In this document: positions 35,780 through 47,069 of the stretch, piece after piece
Layout of the letters: each line of letters opens with the position of its first letter
Numbering within the stretch: the first letter of the stretch is position 1
Assembly (NCBI GenBank): GCA_963573385.1
Contig: CAUYLG010070425.1
Span: 1 to 64,000 of the forward strand
Origin: Cacajao melanocephalus
Lineage: Eukaryota; Chordata; Mammalia; Primates; Pitheciidae
Length of the DNA: 64,000 bases
Direction of reading: 5' to 3'
Made by a program: the position numbers and the translations under genes
The notes under the pieces: generated by a model
Told to the model about the DNA's origin: nothing
What the model saw: only the letters and a program-made list of their open reading frames with translations
Databases searched by the model: none

Positions 35780-36848
35780 TCTAATGTAGTAGTTGCTGGA
35801 GAGAGCCTTTTACTCCGAACTCCACCTGAACCTGTCATCCCTTGCCCACTCTAACTCACCACCCTGCCCCCCCCCCACACCTATCCTGTCCCCACAGGAC
35901 GCTCCCACGCTCTGCCCAGTCCTCAGGCTTGGTGGTGGCCGTGAACAGATCTGCAGAAAGAGCAGCAGGACTGTGCAGAGCTGGGCCTGAACGCGTCCCA
36001 GCAGAGCCTGAGGGAGTCACATGGGCTGGAGAGGGGGAAGAGAGAACACAGGCCATAGCAGCCCAGTTTGTTTCAGCATTACTGGTCAGTACGTATGCCC
36101 AGGAAAAGGTCAAGAGCCACACCAAAGTGCCCGGTGAAGCTGTGCTGAACTCCTTTCCCTCCTCAGCTCCTGGAAGCTGCAGAGTGCGGGAGGCATGTCC
36201 ACAGTCCTTCCAGCAGCCTGGCAGAGGGGGCAGGAGGCTGGCCAGCCATTGACCTCCCTTCAGGAGCTAGAACTATCCCGCAGACACAGCCCATGTGCTC
36301 ACTCCAAAACACCTCTGAGGATTTTGTCTCAGAAGTAGCTTCTTGACAGTTCTTGTTATCTCATTTAAATTCCTGTTGCTGTGGGCCTAGCTGTTCTCGG
36401 CACTGTGGGTGAGAGATTTCAGAGGGTGAAGTAAAGGCATTTTCAAGACTAAAAGAAAATGAACTTCCTTTCTCAAGCTTTTCATGCTGAAGGACGGGTG
36501 GACTTTATCAAATGTAGAAGAAGCTAGAAGAAGCATCGCCCTTGTAGAGGACAGAGTCAGCAAGAATCTGTTCTGAGCAGCTCTCCCTGTGACAAGGAAG
36601 AAGGATTTGAGGGGAGGGAGAGTAGAGAAAGTGGGTTTCCTGATGACCTCTGTCTGCAGGACATCCTCTTGGTCAAGGAGGCTGGTGTTCTCTATGTAGA
36701 ACCCGAGGCTGTTATTGGGGTGTGGAGTATGGATCTACTGAAGGTGAAGATTCCTTGCTTCAGGGAGCTCCCATCTTGGTTGGGGAGACCCAGGCCCTAC
36801 CTTCTGGGAGGAGTGCATGCACACAGCTGTGCGCGTGTGCACGTGCAG

Positions 36849-36872
36849 ACACACACACACACACACACACAC
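36849..36872 (+). repeat. (AC)12 microsatellite
   Basis: Uninterrupted AC run of 24 bases in intron 1. Confidence 0.95.
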
Positions 36873-38205
36873 AGAGTGTACAGAAGCCATACTCCAAGGA
36901 ACCCACAAGCCAGTGCAGAGTCAGCTGCTGGATTGAGTGCTGACGTGGCTATGCTGGTGGGTTTGGAATGCTCAGAGCTGGGTGGGGTCATCTTTAGGAG
37001 AAGCTGATTTTTGTGCAAGGTTTTGAATGCAGGGGGAGGGCTTGAGAAGAAGAGAAAGAATGTTTCAGGTGCAGTAAGTGTGACCTACTTGAAAGCTTGG
37101 AGGTGGAAGAGGATGAGTCATCCCTGCAAAGCCTTTTTGCCTGCCCCTGCTGGAGAGAGATTTCCACCCATCCTAAAGAAGGAGCTGCCTCCATTTTCAA
37201 AGGTTTTGTGGGTGAGAGAGCTTGAGCTGACACAAGAGAGAACCAGCTGGTCGTTGTCTAAGGCACCAAAGAGAAGCAGTGTGCTGGGACACTGGTCACC
37301 TGAGCGGTAGATTTTCTGAGATGGTCTGACACCCTAAAACACGGACTTAAAATTGGACTAGCTGTGTGGACAGAGCAGTTTGCGTTGCCCTTGCTCCTTG
37401 ACCTTGGAGTTCTGTGGGTGGGCAGATGCCTCCTGAGGATGGCACACAGGGTGGGCACACTGCCAGTGTCACCGAGAAGCCACCATGTCCCTGCTCATGG
37501 TGCTTGCAACCATCTGGGGAGAAGAGGGGGAAAGCAGATGCTTAGCTGGAGGGTAGGAGGGATTCTGTGGGGGGAACTGAAGACTAGCCCCTACCCCATC
37601 CCCCTGGAACCAAGAATCCTCCTCAAGGAGGTAGCCTTGAGTATTTGAGATCTACAGCAGCCCCCCTTCTCTTCCTGGTTTACCCCCACTCACCAGGGAC
37701 CTCTTTGAGTGGGAGGAGAGCCTGACCCCATTCTGAGCCTCTAAGCACCAGGCATCGGAGCACGTTCACCACACGGGTTGGACAAAGGAGAAAAGGCCGT
37801 TGACACAAAGGGCCAGCTCGGGCCAAACCCAGTGGCAGCAGTGCCCTGAGCTCAAGGTCCCAAGGAAAGAAGAGACATGGTTTGCACTTCAGTGAGCGTC
37901 TGAAGTACATGGTGGTGGAGACTGGTATGGGCGTGAGACAGAGATGGGAGTAGGTGTCATTCATCAGGAAAGGCTTCCTAGAAGTGTGCTCTAGAGACAT
38001 CAGGGACCAGGTGGAGTGAGCTAGCACCATTACACTCATTAGAAGCCCATGCTCTTGCTGTTGAACTTGACTTTTAGGGGGCATTGCTTTCCAGCCAGAC
38101 ACCCCAGGGTCAAGAGAGGGGAAGTCACTTTAGTTGTGGGAGCAGTGTTCTACAGACAGAGTGCACCTGCCCCCAGCACTCCTTGCTTATCTGGCACACC
38201 GCAAG

Positions 38206-38206
<1 letters not shown>

Positions 38207-38250
<44 letters not shown>
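38207..38250 (+). repeat. (TG)22 microsatellite
   Basis: Uninterrupted TG run of 44 bases, the longest pure dinucleotide run in the window and therefore probably polymorphic. Confidence 0.95.
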
Positions 38251-38251
<1 letters not shown>

Positions 38252-39399
38252 CGGCTCTGGACTCCTCCCATCTCTCACCACCTCCGTCCCAAGTACTGCC
38301 ACCTTCTGCCGGATTAGCAGTGCAGGCAGGTGTGATGTCAGCCTCGGGCTCGCAGGAGCCAAGCAGACCCCAGTTATAGATAGGTCTTAGGAGATGCCTC
38401 CAGGAACTGCCTGGAATGGCCTGCAGGCCTTGGCCTGACCGCAAGTGACAGTCACACCTGTCTTTACCAGACTGCATGCTGGACATGGGGACTGGCTTTG
38501 GGAATTGTAGGGCATTCTGGCCTCTGCCTCCGTGTGTCCACCACCGCCTCCACGGCAGAGAGGCCTCCACCTACACACAGAGAAGAGTATATGAGAGGGA
38601 GGCAGGCAGGTGTGGGGCGTGGCAGGAGGAGATGTTTCGTCTGATGACCCAGGGAGAGAGCAGTGTCATATTGACGGGTTCTCTCTCAGAAGACAGGCAA
38701 GGAGGGCCTGGTGTAAGCCCCCTGGGGCTGCTTCACCTAGCAGGAGGCCTCCCTGGGGCTCCATAGAGCTCTGTCTGTCACCACCCCAAATTTTCCATCC
38801 AGAAGCGGCTGGCTGACCCACACCTGCCCTTTGGTGAGAAATACCTGCTCACAGGGCGAGAGCCAAGTGAGCTCCATCCTACCAAACCTTGGAAGAATGA
38901 TTGAAGTGGGCTGGGTGGAAGGGAGGCAGACGAGACCTGGCCATTGGCCGCCTAGGGTCCTGACTGTGAGTGTGCCTGGCTGCAGCCCCCTTCCCTGGGA
39001 GCACCCGTCCTAAGTGACTGAGCCCATGAGATTGCCTTCAGTCCCTTCCTGATAAGGACAGTCTTGCCAGAGGAGCAACCGCTGGAGAAAGGTGGAGGAA
39101 GAGATGTGTGCGCTTCACAGAGATCTTGGAGGACGCCAGAGGCTCAACGGGCCACACAGCAGAGTCCCAGGATGTCCCTCATAGGAGGATGGCCCTTCCA
39201 GAGTCAGAGCTGGGCCTGGGGTGTAGGGGAGGCCTCTCAGAGGACCCTGAGGCAGGTGGCAAATGAGGCAGTGGTGTGGCCTTTGATGTCTGCCCTTCTT
39301 CCTCGTAAACTGAGCTGTGCCTCTGGAAAGGAGGAGTCGGCTCCACTGAATGCAGTCAGGCACATGTCGCTGTCTTCACACCACCACGGGACACTGGTA

Positions 39400-39510
39400 C
39401 TGTACAGGGCCTACGGGATGAAAGAGACCAACCCCCTCTTTTGACAGAAGAGGACACTCAGGCTCAGAGAGAACAAGCAACTTGCCCAGGCGCCAGAACC
39501 GGGACCAACA
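39400..39510 (-). mobile_element. MIR SINE fragment, antisense
   Basis: GACAGAAGAGGACACTCAGG, CTCAGAGAGAACAAGCAACT and TGCCCAGGCGCCAGAACC follow antisense MIR order. Confidence 0.65.
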
Positions 39511-40469
39511 GCAACACCGCGAGGCCTCAGGGCAAGCTGTGCCTGCCACAGCTTGAGACCCCCAATGTCCATGGTGGAGGGGTGCAGGGAAGCAGGCAGC
39601 ACCCTCTGCTGTGGGCTTTGGGTGGTTACCTGGCGCTGGACAGGGGAGGTGGCACCAGGCGGGGATCCCTGCCTCATTCCAAAGCTGCCCCTCAGCGATT
39701 CCCTCTACTTCCAGCTCAGATATTCCAGCCCCCCTTCCCCCAGGCAATGGTTACGGAGTCTGAGTGGGTGTGGCAGATGGGGAGGAGCTAACTTGGCCAG
39801 GTGAGACTCACCTTCCAACCAACTTTCTCCTAGACAGGGTTTCTGATGGGGGAATCTGACCATCGCTTTAGAGAAAAGAAGTGCATCTCCTTGTCAGGAG
39901 GTTCTCACTAGGTCCCACTCACCTCCACCCCCCAAGGCCATCACTGGGCAAGAGAGTGGGGCAGGCCACGGAGCCGTGGCTTGCTCCTCGTGGAGCTCCC
40001 GTGGAGCTGAGGGAATGCGACACAGGGCACAACGAGCCTTGGGCTACGGAGAGCAGGACACTGTGTTTAGAGGCAGGAGAGATTGCCTTGGGCAGAGCTG
40101 GTCAGAAAGGGCTTCCTGGAGTGGGTGAGGTCTTGAGCTTGGCTTCGAGAGATGGGCCAGATTAGAAGGTCGTGGCCGAGGAGGGAAGGCAGGTTCGGCA
40201 TGGAGAGGTGTGACCAAAGGGGTGATCCTGTCACCACTGGCCATGTTTCAGGGACAGCAGGACAGTGGACAGACCAGCTTGTGCAGAGTCGAAGCTGTCC
40301 CTTGGTCTCCCTGCTGGCCAGTGAAAGGGAGAGGAGGGGGTCGGCCCCACTAGGAGCCCCAAATCCAGTTCTATTTTCTGTGATGCAAAGCCACTTTGCC
40401 GCTAATAACCCTAATGACACTCTGTCCTCCTGTGGAGCCTGTCATTTGTGGGTCTCCAAGCACTCCGAA

Positions 40470-40605
40470 AACATTAATTAATCCTCACGAGGCCTTTGAG
40501 GTTGATCGCCGCTCCCCCTTCACCAGCTGGAGCATGTTGGAGGTGAAAGAAGGGGACGAAGCGTGTCTGGTCACTGCTGGGGGCTGGGCTGAGATTTGAA
40601 TCCAG
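40470..40605 (-). mobile_element. MIR SINE fragment, antisense
   Basis: ATTAATTAATCCTCACGAGG followed by a degraded core and GGGCTGAGATTTGAATCCAG suggests an old antisense MIR. Confidence 0.5.
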
Positions 40606-41065
40606 AGTCCTGCACCCGCATCGGTCTCTAATCAGCTGCTGCTGCTGGACTGGGAATGTCGGGATCCTGCCTGCCTCACCCGAGTGGGAATCTTACCCTT
40701 GTGGAACACGAAGTCATGATTCCCTGGGCTGGAACGGCCGAGCTCCAAGGCCCTCCAGACCAAGTCCTGACGTGTAGGTGTTAACCTACCCAAGCAGCAG
40801 GGGAACCACGGGGCTCCCAGGAAGGGGACGGATGACAGTTTTAGAGCTGTCCCTGCAGGAGTCTGTGGTAGCCCTTCTCTTGGTCCCCGCTACAGAGGAT
40901 GTGGAGATAGAGGGAGATGACATTCCCCACCTTCTCCTCCAGGAGCTCAGACCTGGTCCCTTCCATGGGTATAGTGGACCTGGATGCAGAAGTGATGAGC
41001 TGAGGAAGAGGAGGGGATGAAGATCATGGCCATCCCTGTCCTAATCCCCTTCCTTTCTCCTCTAG

Positions 41066-41169
41066 GTTCCATGTATGATGGCTTGGCTGACAATTACAAC
41101 TATGGGACCACCAGCAGGAGCAGCTACTACTCCAAGTTCCAGGCAGGGAATGGCTCGTGGGGATATCCG
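41066..41169 (+). CDS. PKP1: PKP1 coding exon 2 (residues 68-102)
   Basis: This 104-nt exon lies between acceptor tctag and donor CCG|gtaagg. It completes Gly68 and encodes 34 further residues, including SMYDGLADNYNYG and a Tyr/Ser-rich segment ending SWGYP. The reading frame leaves in phase 0 after Pro102. It is part of the head domain. Every residue agrees with human PKP1 as I recall it. Confidence 0.96.
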
Positions 41170-41644
41170 GTAAGGAACTGCTTCCATCCTAAAAGACCTG
41201 GAGAGCTAGTGGGGACGGTTTGGGGTTTATAATGGAGAAAACCTGCACCAGCTGCTAAAAAGAGCGATACAGGCTTTGCTTCCTGAGCTGAGGCTTATCA
41301 GCTCCAACTAGGTCTGCTGACTTGCCCATTGCTTCGTAGGTGACTCCCGTTTGGGCTGACTGGATATTTTTGAATGTCTCAAAGGAGAACATTTTAGGAA
41401 AAGCATTTTTAAAAGGCATCCGAAAACAAGTCCACTTCAATGGGTCTGATTTGATCATGAGTTTGGGAAATGTTTGGATTCTTGAGGTCTATTAATGGAC
41501 CAGTATAGATGTTTCTAGGAAAATCCTGAAGGGTCGTCTCTCTTCATTCCGTGCTTATGGTCCAAGAGCCAGGAGAACGCGTCGGCTGCCTTGACTCCTG
41601 CATACGACGCTGCATGCTAGAGTGGAGCCTGCTTGACAACCCAG

Positions 41645-41800
41645 ATACATTTGGGTTCACATGGTAACTCTGCCACTCACTGAGCTTGTGGCTTTGGGCA
41701 AGTTACTTCAAAGTTTGGGCCTCAGTTTCTTCACATGGAAAGGGGATGTAACAGAGGACTTCGTCGGGTTATTTTCAGGATTAAATGAACTAAGATAAAT
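41645..41800 (+). mobile_element. MIR SINE
   Basis: TTTGGGCAAGTTACTTCAAA, CCTCAGTTTCTTCACATGG and CAGGATTAAATGAACTAAG fit a sense MIR. Confidence 0.75.
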
Positions 41801-41924
41801 GAAAAAAAATTTCAATAATTCTTAAGATTATTTGTTAAATTAACATGGGTAGAGATTGTTCTAGATCCTTTAATCCTGGCTCTGTCTGTGTCTTTCTAAG
41901 TGATCTCAATCCTCTATATGTCAT

Positions 41925-42030
41925 CTATCTATCCATTTACTGAACCAATATGTATTGAGCCCTAATTCTGTGCCAGGCACTGCAGTAGCTGCTCTGGATT
42001 CAACCATACCAGCCAGGGCAGGGAGTTTCT
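41925..42030 (+). mobile_element. Ancient interspersed repeat, class not assigned
   Basis: CCAATATGTATTGAGCCC and TTCTGTGCCAGGCACTGC are the shared landmarks of a widespread old mammalian repeat. Confidence 0.5.
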
Positions 42031-42764
42031 GCTGCTCTAAAATCAGGGTTATTGGGCCAGATGGCACCCAGGGTATCTCCTAGCCTCCAAATTCTATGAC
42101 ATTCATTTACTTTTGCTGATTCAACATCAGCCTGATTATTCCTGGAAATTTTTTTTGTAAGGCCCTCAAGACATTGTCAGACGGGGATTAACGGCTGCTT
42201 TTCTGTGGAAATCTGGGGCTCTGTCTTGGTGGGGCCTTAGGACTCAGCAGCATTTGCTTTAAGACACAGATGTCTCACAGGTGTCACCCCTGATTTTCAA
42301 AGGTCCTGGGTCCCGGGCAAAGGAGAGGGTGAGTAGTTGATGAGTTTGGTGTTCTTTTGACATTGGTGTGATTCTTTCCTTCCGGAGTTCTTTTTGGGGC
42401 TAGTTTTGGAGGCTGTGTCTTTCCCACATATTACAGCGTGGGGACTAAAGGGAACAATTAATTAGGTTTGCTGCAAATTTACTTCCCTGACTTTTTTCCT
42501 GGTTCTATATGGCAAATGACACCCTTAGTGCAAAATAAACCCAGCTGACTGAACCCTGTAAGCTGAGAGATCAAGCATAAATGTGAATAAAGGGCTTTGA
42601 CACAAAGGGTGATGACCAAATTGGGATAATGGGTTACAAATGCGGCATAAAGGGATTAGATGAAACCCAAGGAAGGCAGATCACTGTCCCAGCAGTCAGA
42701 ATGGACGATTATGCTGACAGTACAGATGGGACATGTCTTTACTTATATGACGTTACCAGGTCAG

Positions 42765-42945
42765 CGCTTAGGAGGCTTAGGTTCTAGTCCTAGCTCTGCC
42801 CCTCTCTGGCTCTCTGACTTTAGATAGTTTAATTTCTCTGGGCCTCAGTTTTCTCATCTGTAAAATGGGAATGACGATACTCGTGTGTCTGCCTCACTCA
42901 TTGGTTGATATCAGACGACATTCACTGTGAAATATTGTCAAATGG
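42765..42945 (+). mobile_element. MIR SINE
   Basis: GTTCTAGTCCTAGCTCTGCC, GGGCCTCAGTTTTCTCATC and TGTAAAATGGGAATGACG give a clear sense MIR. Confidence 0.8.
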
Positions 42946-43127
42946 GTAGTGTAACCGTGGTAATTTGTAACCAAGAGCTGTAAAGGAACTCTTTCCTGGA
43001 AGGTGTTTCTGAAAAAAAAAAAAGAAAAATTCTTCTTTTGGCCCATGTTGAACATTTTGCTTCTGGTTAATCAACTCAGTCCTCAGTTATCTCGCTAGCT
43101 TTCAGTGCTCCCAAACTGTCCCCACTA

Positions 43128-43171
43128 CTCATTTTCTGACAACCACTGTGCTCATTTTCTGACAACCACTG
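43128..43171 (+). repeat. Direct repeat, two identical 21-bp copies, 23-bp period
   Basis: CTCATTTTCTGACAACCACT plus G occurs at 43128-43148 and 43151-43171 without mismatch. Confidence 0.95.
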
Positions 43172-43694
43172 AAAATCTCTTTCCTCCTCCGCACCCTAAG
43201 ACCCAACCCTCCTTGCTCCTTCACTGGCGGGGCTGCAGACGTGACTCATGCCAGGGAAGCTGCTGGGGCACGTCCCATCTCTTCTCAGTTCAGGAGGGGC
43301 TATGGGAACAGGGAAGAGCTGAGCACACATGAAGATTTGGCAGAGGGAGGAGGCCAAGTAGGGAGGAAGTAGAATAATTGATATTGGAGCCAGACATATA
43401 ATCAGATGAAACCTGGGCAAAACCAAACGGGGTCCAGATGTAGGGAGAAGGAGGGCAGGAGGAAAGGCAGTAGAGATCTGTGGCATGAGATAATCCTATG
43501 CCCGTGGGATTTTCCCATGGATGGTACAACTGGCACAGGAAGATGTTATTCCTCTCCTCTGGTGAAACCAATATGGCAGCAGAAGGCAGGGAGGGTGGGG
43601 AGGAGGGTGTAGTTTGTCTGCACAAGCATCATCAGCATATTTTCAGGAGCTTCTGAGAGCTGATGAAGGATCATTTGCTGCAGTTACTTTATAT

Positions 43695-43860
43695 TCACTC
43701 GGTCAGCCAACATGTATTGAGCAATTGCTGGGACACAGCGGTGAGTGAGGCACGCTGCAGAAACACAGTTGAAAAGAATCTGGCTCTGCCCTCAATGAAC
43801 CTGTAGTCAAGTTAGAAGCACAGAGGTCAACAGACAAATAGGATAAAGGTGTCAGTTTCT
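43695..43860 (+). mobile_element. Ancient interspersed repeat, class not assigned
   Basis: CAACATGTATTGAGCAATTG, GGCTCTGCCCTCAATGAACC and TGTAGTCAAGTTAGAAGCAC follow the order of the same old repeat type as at 1545. Confidence 0.5.
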
Positions 43861-44629
43861 GTACTGGAGGATTACACCAATACTACCGTTGCTCAGAATG
43901 CTTCTAGAACCTCTAAAAATTTCAGAGCTGTCTTCAGCATCGTTTCAGGAGTCAGACAAGAAAATCAGTCTCATTTCTTTATTGTCATGACCTAGGTTTG
44001 ACCAGAAGCAATATTACTTACTTGGAGCACCTCACTCCTCCGATCTGGCTCCAGTTCTAAATATCAAACCATCCTCAAATAGCAAAGCTTGGTCACCTCC
44101 TATACATAACTCATTTAAATATGCAAAAGATCCATAGGCAATTCCAAAAACAAGGTCTAAAATTGTTTAAAAAGCAGTGGTCGTAACTCATAGTTTTACC
44201 TCATAGTCTATATCAGTAATAGTCCTGTGATTTAAAAAATCATCATGCTGTTTATAATCTGTGATTATTCATATCACAAATTGAATGTAGAGAGGCTTTC
44301 TTATAATAAAATAAAACTTAAAGATAGTGTGACACACGAAAAGCATAAAAAAAATAAAATAAAAGGCTGCTCCAAAGAAAGCCATTGGCCCGGCCCATGT
44401 CCTGCTCTCTCCTGGCCATGCCAGCCTCCTCCTCTTTCAGACAGAAGGATCTGCTGGAGGACAGTGTTCGAGCCCCAGAGTCCCACAGACCTCAGGGAGA
44501 GGAAGCACCTGGTGAGACGGAGCAAAGGATGGGGCAGGTTCTCGCCTCGCTGCCTGGTTTCTCAGCTGCCTACTCAGCAGCTATGCTGTTCTGGTTCTCA
44601 GCACCAGACCCGTGGAATATTAGAGCCCA
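43861..44629. other. Unique non-coding intron sequence
   Basis: AT-rich with no recognised repeat. A 162-codon open frame at 44,245-44,733 runs through AT-rich sequence into a MIR and is not gene-like. Confidence 0.4.
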
Positions 44630-44745
44630 ACACTGTTTGTATTTTGCAGTTGAGGAAATTCAGCCCCAGAGAGGAGAAATGGCTCCTTGAAGGCCACACA
44701 GCTGGTTACTGGTGCAGCAGACTAGATCTCTGACCTCCTAACTCC
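44630..44745 (-). mobile_element. MIR-family SINE, antisense
   Basis: TTGCAGTTGAGGAAATTCAG, CCCAGAGAGGAGAAATGGCT and GGCCACACAGCTGGTTACTG match antisense MIR. Confidence 0.7.
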
Positions 44746-44856
44746 TAACCTAATGGAGTTTGTTTTTATTACCCCAGACGTTTGCGCTTCTTGTGACGGC
44801 CATTCTGTGTATTTCCACAATCTCCGTATGTGAACATTACATCTAAACACTAAACA

Positions 44857-45012
44857 CTAGAATCTAGGGATCGACGAGTCACTCATGAGTTTGAATCCCT
44901 TCATTTCCTCCCTTCCCATGCCCTAGGGATGGGAATCTAGGGATCTAGAATCTAGGGATCAGCCAGTCACTCATGAGTTTGAATCCCTTCATTTCCTCCC
45001 TTCCCATGCCCT
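44857..45012 (+). repeat. Imperfect tandem duplication, 88-bp period
   Basis: Copy 1 (44857-44924) and copy 2 (44945-45012) are 68 bases each with about three mismatches, both starting CTAGAATCTAGGGATC and ending CCATGCCCT. A 20-base segment lies between them. Confidence 0.95.
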
Positions 45013-45139
45013 CCAGCCAGTCCTACTCTCCCCATGGGGAGTCAGCCTAGCTCAAAAGAGGCAGGATAGTGGCTCTGTTTTCTCCTTCCTAGACTCAAGC
45101 TGGGTTCATTTGGCTATAAGCATTAATGGGTTTCAGGAC

Positions 45140-45267
45140 AAGGTTACCAGATAAAATACAACAAAATATAATAGGACCTGCTTTCAGTTAGAAATAATTT
45201 GTTGTTTATATAAAGTTCAAATATAACTACATGCCCTGTCTATCTTTGTGTTAAATCTGGCAACCCT
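45140..45267. mobile_element. Small DNA transposon remnant with terminal inverted repeats
   Basis: The left end AAGGTTACCAGATAAAA pairs with the right end TTAAATCTGGCAACCCT as imperfect inverted repeats about 128 bases apart. The interior is AT-rich (for example AATTTGTTGTTTATATAAAG). It is a non-autonomous element; the family is not assigned. Confidence 0.6.
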
Positions 45268-45356
45268 CCGTCACAGTGTCTCCCAACGCGTTCCTGCAAA
45301 AAAAAAACGACCCTCCTTTACGTGTTCCTCTCCTAGGCTAGGGACCCAGCAGAATT

Positions 45357-45830
45357 ACTTCAGGCTGCAGCAGTTCTGGTGAGAAAAGGAGGATTTTTGT
45401 CCCCTCTTAGTTGTTCTTGTAATATGTCCCTTGAATATCTTCCTCTGGGTCAGCAGAGACCAGGATGTGGGAAATAGAGAGCTGGAGCCACAGAAAGGCA
45501 CAGACCTTCTACTCCAAGCTGAAAATAGGCCTTGCTCACATGGGTTTGTTCTCAACGAAGCTGAGGCGTGCAGACGATCTCGACTTCCAGGGAATCGTTC
45601 TGGATTTCGACGACAATCCTCTTCTCTATCAACTTCAGCTCCAAAGAGTTCACTCGTTTTCAAAGCAAGAAGTGCATTCTGAGCATTCAGTTCTTCTGGG
45701 AGTCCCACCAAGTAAAATGTTCTCAGGTGGTGGATCGCACCAAACCTCTCTGCTCAGGATGTAATCAGTGGAGAGGAAAAACCATTCAGGCATCATCAGC
45801 GGGAGGTCTGGAATGAGGTGACCATGGTGG
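45357..45830. other. Unassigned segment with relatively many CpGs, open on both strands
   Basis: The segment has more CpG than its neighbours (for example AGACGATCTCGACTTCC and TTTCGACGACAATCC). It has open frames of about 100 codons on the + strand and 118 on the - strand. I do not recognise either protein. It could be part of a fairly recent insertion or a CpG-conserved regulatory element in intron 2. Confidence 0.3.
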
Positions 45831-46479
45831 CTGCCACACTAGATCACTCAGCCACGCTCAGTGAAATCCAGCCTGGCGTGCCTAAGAGTGAGAATCCCCA
45901 GGAATATAACACGGGGGAATTCTGTCTTTGTCTTGGCGTCGTCCTACTCATTGACCCCATTTCTCTACTTTAACCCGGGACTTACTAGCAAATCTTTCTC
46001 TCGGCTTCTTCTCAGTTGTACTTGCCTAACTGATATGTCTGTATTTGATGATCCCATTGTGATAGAGTCTTGTGACCAATGTGCTAGGGACCCTTACCCC
46101 AAGGAAAACTGATCTTGGCCACCCTAGACCTGAAGCAATGTGGACGAGCCTTTGTTACAGATGAGAGGGCTGGTGTTGCGTCACCATCCAGCAGGGAATG
46201 GGAAATGCAAGCACAGTGCTCCCCAGGTTGTGGGTCACCCTCAGTCACAGACGTGCTAATCGAGTGTCCACAAGGGCAGAGCGATGGGCCAGGTACTGCA
46301 GAGGGGCTGCCAGGGAGAAACACGGCAGGACTCCTACCCTAGCAGCAGCAGAAACAGATGGTCCTTACCAATCCACAGTCAACAGAGGCCATGCTCACAG
46401 ACAGCCTGGTGTGGACGAATAAGCCCCGAGCTTTCGCCAGTAGCTTCATAGCCACGTGACTCTTAGTCAAGTCTCCTCC

Positions 46480-46600
46480 TTAACTAGCTGCGTGACTCTA
46501 GTCAAGTTCTCAATCCAGCTGAACCTCAGCTTGCTTATCTCTGAAATGGGTGAAAATTCCTATCTCGAAGAGTAGTATGAGGTTTATGGATGGGACATAT
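46480..46600 (+). mobile_element. MIR SINE
   Basis: TAACTAGCTGCGTGACTCTA, GTCAAGTTCTCAATC, AACCTCAGCTTGCTTATCTC and TGAAATGGGTG are MIR landmarks. Confidence 0.7.
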
Positions 46601-46619
46601 CAGATCAGCAGTGGGAGGC

Positions 46620-46720
46620 GTGGATTTCAGTCTCAGCCGGGCTGCTACAAACTGAGGGATCTGGAGTGGCCTTCACCTCCCTAGACTTTGGCTTTCTCAA
46701 TGATGGAGCAAGGCGATTGG
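46620..46720 (+). mobile_element. MIR SINE fragment
   Basis: TGGATTTCAGTCTCAGCC and the following CTTCACCTCCCTAGACTTTG keep MIR order at low similarity. Confidence 0.4.
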
Positions 46721-46984
46721 TCTAAATCATAGCCAAGGACTCAATTAGGGTTGCATGTGGTTTGAGAGCTCTCTGAGTAGCTACAGGGCCCCATAGCTAA
46801 AGCCTGTGTGGTGGTCCCTCCAGGGTCAGAAGCAGTGTTAATTCCTCCAGCCCAGATTTTTGCTTCAAGTCTACGGATGGATAAAAGCTTCTTAATTTCC
46901 TCCTTGCTTTCATTCGAGCACTCCAGGCACCAGGAAAACAGCAGTTAATTAGCCCTTGCAACAGGATGGAGAGGTAGTAGGACT

Positions 46985-47065
46985 TCATTTACTTTAGCTT
47001 CACAGACAGGGAAACTGAGGCACGGCAAGTAGGTCTGCTGAGTAACTACCCTGACTTAAAACAGG
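46985..47065 (-). mobile_element. MIR SINE fragment, antisense
   Basis: CACAGACAGGGAAACTGAGG and CACGGCAAGTAGGTCTGC match the antisense MIR core. Confidence 0.55.
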
Positions 47066-47069
47066 CCCG

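Larger units (their letters stand above)
31093..41065 (+). other. PKP1: PKP1 intron 1 (9,973 bp)
   Basis: The intron opens with gtaaag and closes with a pyrimidine-rich tract and ctctag. No Alu was seen in it. It contains several CA/TG microsatellites, a CA-rich stretch, a MER5-like remnant at 35,487-35,672, MIR fragments near 39,400 and 40,470, and a perfect 12-bp-arm hairpin at 33,814-33,841. The remainder is unique sequence in which I see no coding exon. First introns of CpG-island genes often hold enhancers, but no specific site can be assigned here. Confidence 0.9.
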
